Below, one piece after another: positions 4,788 to 5,999 of a stretch of DNA of 5,999 nt (position 1 is the stretch's first letter; every line of letters begins with the position of its first letter). The position numbers were made by a program, and so were the translations under genes. The notes under the pieces are model-generated. The model saw only the letters and a program-made list of their open reading frames with translations. It did not search any database and was not told the DNA's origin. This stretch comes from an uncultured Flavobacteriales bacterium (GTDB taxonomy: Bacteria > Bacteroidota > Bacteroidia > Flavobacteriales_E > Vicingaceae): positions 1 through 5,999 of the forward strand of contig CALALS010000005.1 of the NCBI GenBank assembly GCA_937925525.1, read 5' to 3'.

Positions 4788-5999
4788 TTATGAGCCACAA
4801 GCCTCACACTCATCCGGGTTATCAAGTGAACAAGCTATTTCGGCATATTGTTGCTCGGTCATTTGTTCAGTTGGTTTTGCTTCCGAAGATTTGTTTACCG
4901 TAAACTTAATGGCATCTCTAGCGGCTTTAGTTCTTAAGTAATATAAACCTGTTTTTAAACCTTTTTTCCATGCGTAGAAATGCATTGAGGTAAGTTTAGC
5001 AAAGTTTGCATTTTCCATGAATAGATTTAGTGACTGAGATTGGCATATATACGCTCCTCTGTCAGCAGACATGTCTATAATAGATTTTTGAGATAGCTCC
5101 CATGCAGTTTTGTAAAGGTCTTTCAAATTTTGAGGAATTTCCTCAATGTTTTGAACGGAACCATTGTGAGCCATTAACTTGTTTTTCATCTCATCATTCC
5201 ATAAACCTAATTTTACTAAATCTCTTAATAGGTGTTTGTTTACTACAATAAACTCACCTGAAAGAACTCTTCTTACGTAAATGTTAGAAGTATAAGGCTC
5301 AATACATTCGTTGTTTCCTAATATTTGTGAAGTAGAAGCAGTAGGCATTGGTGCAAGAAGTAATGAGTTTCTTACGCCATGTTTCATAATTTCTTCTTTT
5401 AAAACATCCCATTCCCATCTGCTGGTTGGAGTAACTCCCCACATGTCAAATTGAAATTGACCTTTTGAAATTGGAGAACCAGGATATGTTTCATAATGAC
5501 CGTCTTTCTTAGCTAAATCTTTTGAAGCCGTCATAGATGCATAATAGATGGTTTCAAAAATCTCTTTGTTTAATTGAGCAGCTTCAGGAGAATCAAACGG
5601 CATTCTCATGGTAATAAACGTATCGGCCAAGCCTTGTACTCCAAGACCAATTGGTCGGTGACGCATATTTGAGTTTCTTGCTTCCGGCACAGGATAGTAA
5701 TTACCGTCAATTATTTTATTAAGGTTTTCGGTAATGGTGTAAGTAACTTCAAACAATTTGTTGTGGTCGAACTTACCATCTATTACAAATTTAGGAAGAG
5801 CAATAGAAGCTAAATTACAAACAGCTACTTCATCTTTAGATGTGTACTCAACAATTTCAGTACATAAGTTAGATGACTTAATGGTACCTAAATTCTTTTG
5901 GTTAGATTTTTCATTACAAGCATCTTTATATAATATGTATGGAGTTCCTGTTTCTATTTGAGATTCAAGAATGGCATTCCATATTTCTCTTGCTTTAAT
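4788..5999 (-). CDS. nrdA: Class I ribonucleotide reductase large (alpha) subunit, C-terminal half
   Basis: The large subunit of aerobic class I ribonucleotide reductase reduces ribonucleoside diphosphates to deoxy forms, using a radical passed from the small subunit. The frame is open to the window edge, giving 403 residues of an expected 750-800. The N-terminal ATP-cone and specificity region lies outside. Numbered from the edge, the NLCTE motif (44-48) gives catalytic Asn44, Cys46 (thiyl radical) and Glu48. Cys61 in AVCNLAS is the partner reducing cysteine. PMPTAST is at 217-223. The Tyr pair of the radical path is in GLYYLRT (Tyr353-354). The C-terminal CEACGS provides the redox shuttle cysteines 398 and 401. 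The sequence is strikingly like vertebrate RRM1, including SNLCTEIVEYTSKDEVAVCN (43-62). A TTG at 5756 is internal, not the start. It ends in TAA with a terminator after it. Confidence 0.97.
   Translation of the reverse strand: MKAREIWNAILESQIETGTPYILYKDACNEKSNQKNLGTIKSSNLCTEIVEYTSKDEVAVCNLASIALPKFVIDGKFDHNKLFEVTYTITENLNKIIDGNYYPVPEARNSNMRHRPIGLGVQGLADTFITMRMPFDSPEAAQLNKEIFETIYYASMTASKDLAKKDGHYETYPGSPISKGQFQFDMWGVTPTSRWEWDVLKEEIMKHGVRNSLLLAPMPTASTSQILGNNECIEPYTSNIYVRRVLSGEFIVVNKHLLRDLVKLGLWNDEMKNKLMAHNGSVQNIEEIPQNLKDLYKTAWELSQKSIIDMSADRGAYICQSQSLNLFMENANFAKLTSMHFYAWKKGLKTGLYYLRTKAARDAIKFTVNKSSEAKPTEQMTEQQYAEIACSLDNPDECEACGS

Noticed and set aside
5754..5756. TTG as the start of the ribonucleotide reductase gene
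   Set aside because: The frame stays open to the window edge, and upstream codons encode the catalytic NLCTE and AVCNLAS motifs, so this TTG is an internal Leu codon (residue 82 from the edge).
5758..5961. Open frame of 67 codons on the plus strand over nrdA
   Set aside because: It is antisense to the active-site region of nrdA, which is unmistakable in the other direction.
1..5999. Mobile elements, CRISPR arrays, tRNA/rRNA genes, defence or biosynthetic clusters
   Set aside because: I saw no transposase, regular repeat-spacer pattern, direct repeats or tRNA-like segments. Genes or short regulatory gaps account for the whole window, and no gene-free stretch exceeds about 150 bases.

Overview
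The window comes from an AT-rich member of the Bacteroidota, probably of flavobacterial type. The evidence is a subunit a (AtpB) with a signal peptide and a large periplasmic N-terminal domain, promoter boxes of the TTTG / TAnnTTTG kind, weak Shine-Dalgarno sequences, TAA as the stop codon of every complete gene, and a class I ribonucleotide reductase that reads like the eukaryotic large subunit. All supported genes are on the minus strand, so transcription runs from high to low coordinates.

Region by region, in transcription order: (1) 5999-4788 is the C-terminal half of nrdA, the ribonucleotide reductase large subunit, closed by a strong rho-independent terminator at 4757-4726. (2) A promoter at about 4696-4663 then starts a tightly overlapping three-gene block: a bactofilin (4640-4212), an AtpZ-family protein (4225-4019, TTG start) and a four-helix AtpI-like membrane protein (4035-3670, GTG start). 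(3) After a 99-base gap with its own promoter-like box come the F-type ATP synthase genes in the order atpB (a), atpE (c), atpF (b), atpH (delta) and atpA (alpha). A stable hairpin lies between atpE and atpF. atpG and the beta/epsilon genes are not in the window.

The Fo genes encode a proton channel (a and c), a peripheral stalk (b and delta) and the first catalytic-head gene (alpha). The AtpZ and AtpI-like proteins are probably accessory factors for Fo assembly or c-ring insertion. The bactofilin is a cytoskeletal polymer subunit that is apparently co-transcribed with them.

The window is mostly conserved core genome, and I see no mobile element, CRISPR array, defence system or clearly undescribed system. 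The strongest anomaly is at the left edge. atpA meets an in-frame TAG after 326 codons, yet homology continues in the same frame beyond it with several changes at normally invariant residues. A sequence error near a contig end is the simplest explanation, and a real lesion is the alternative.
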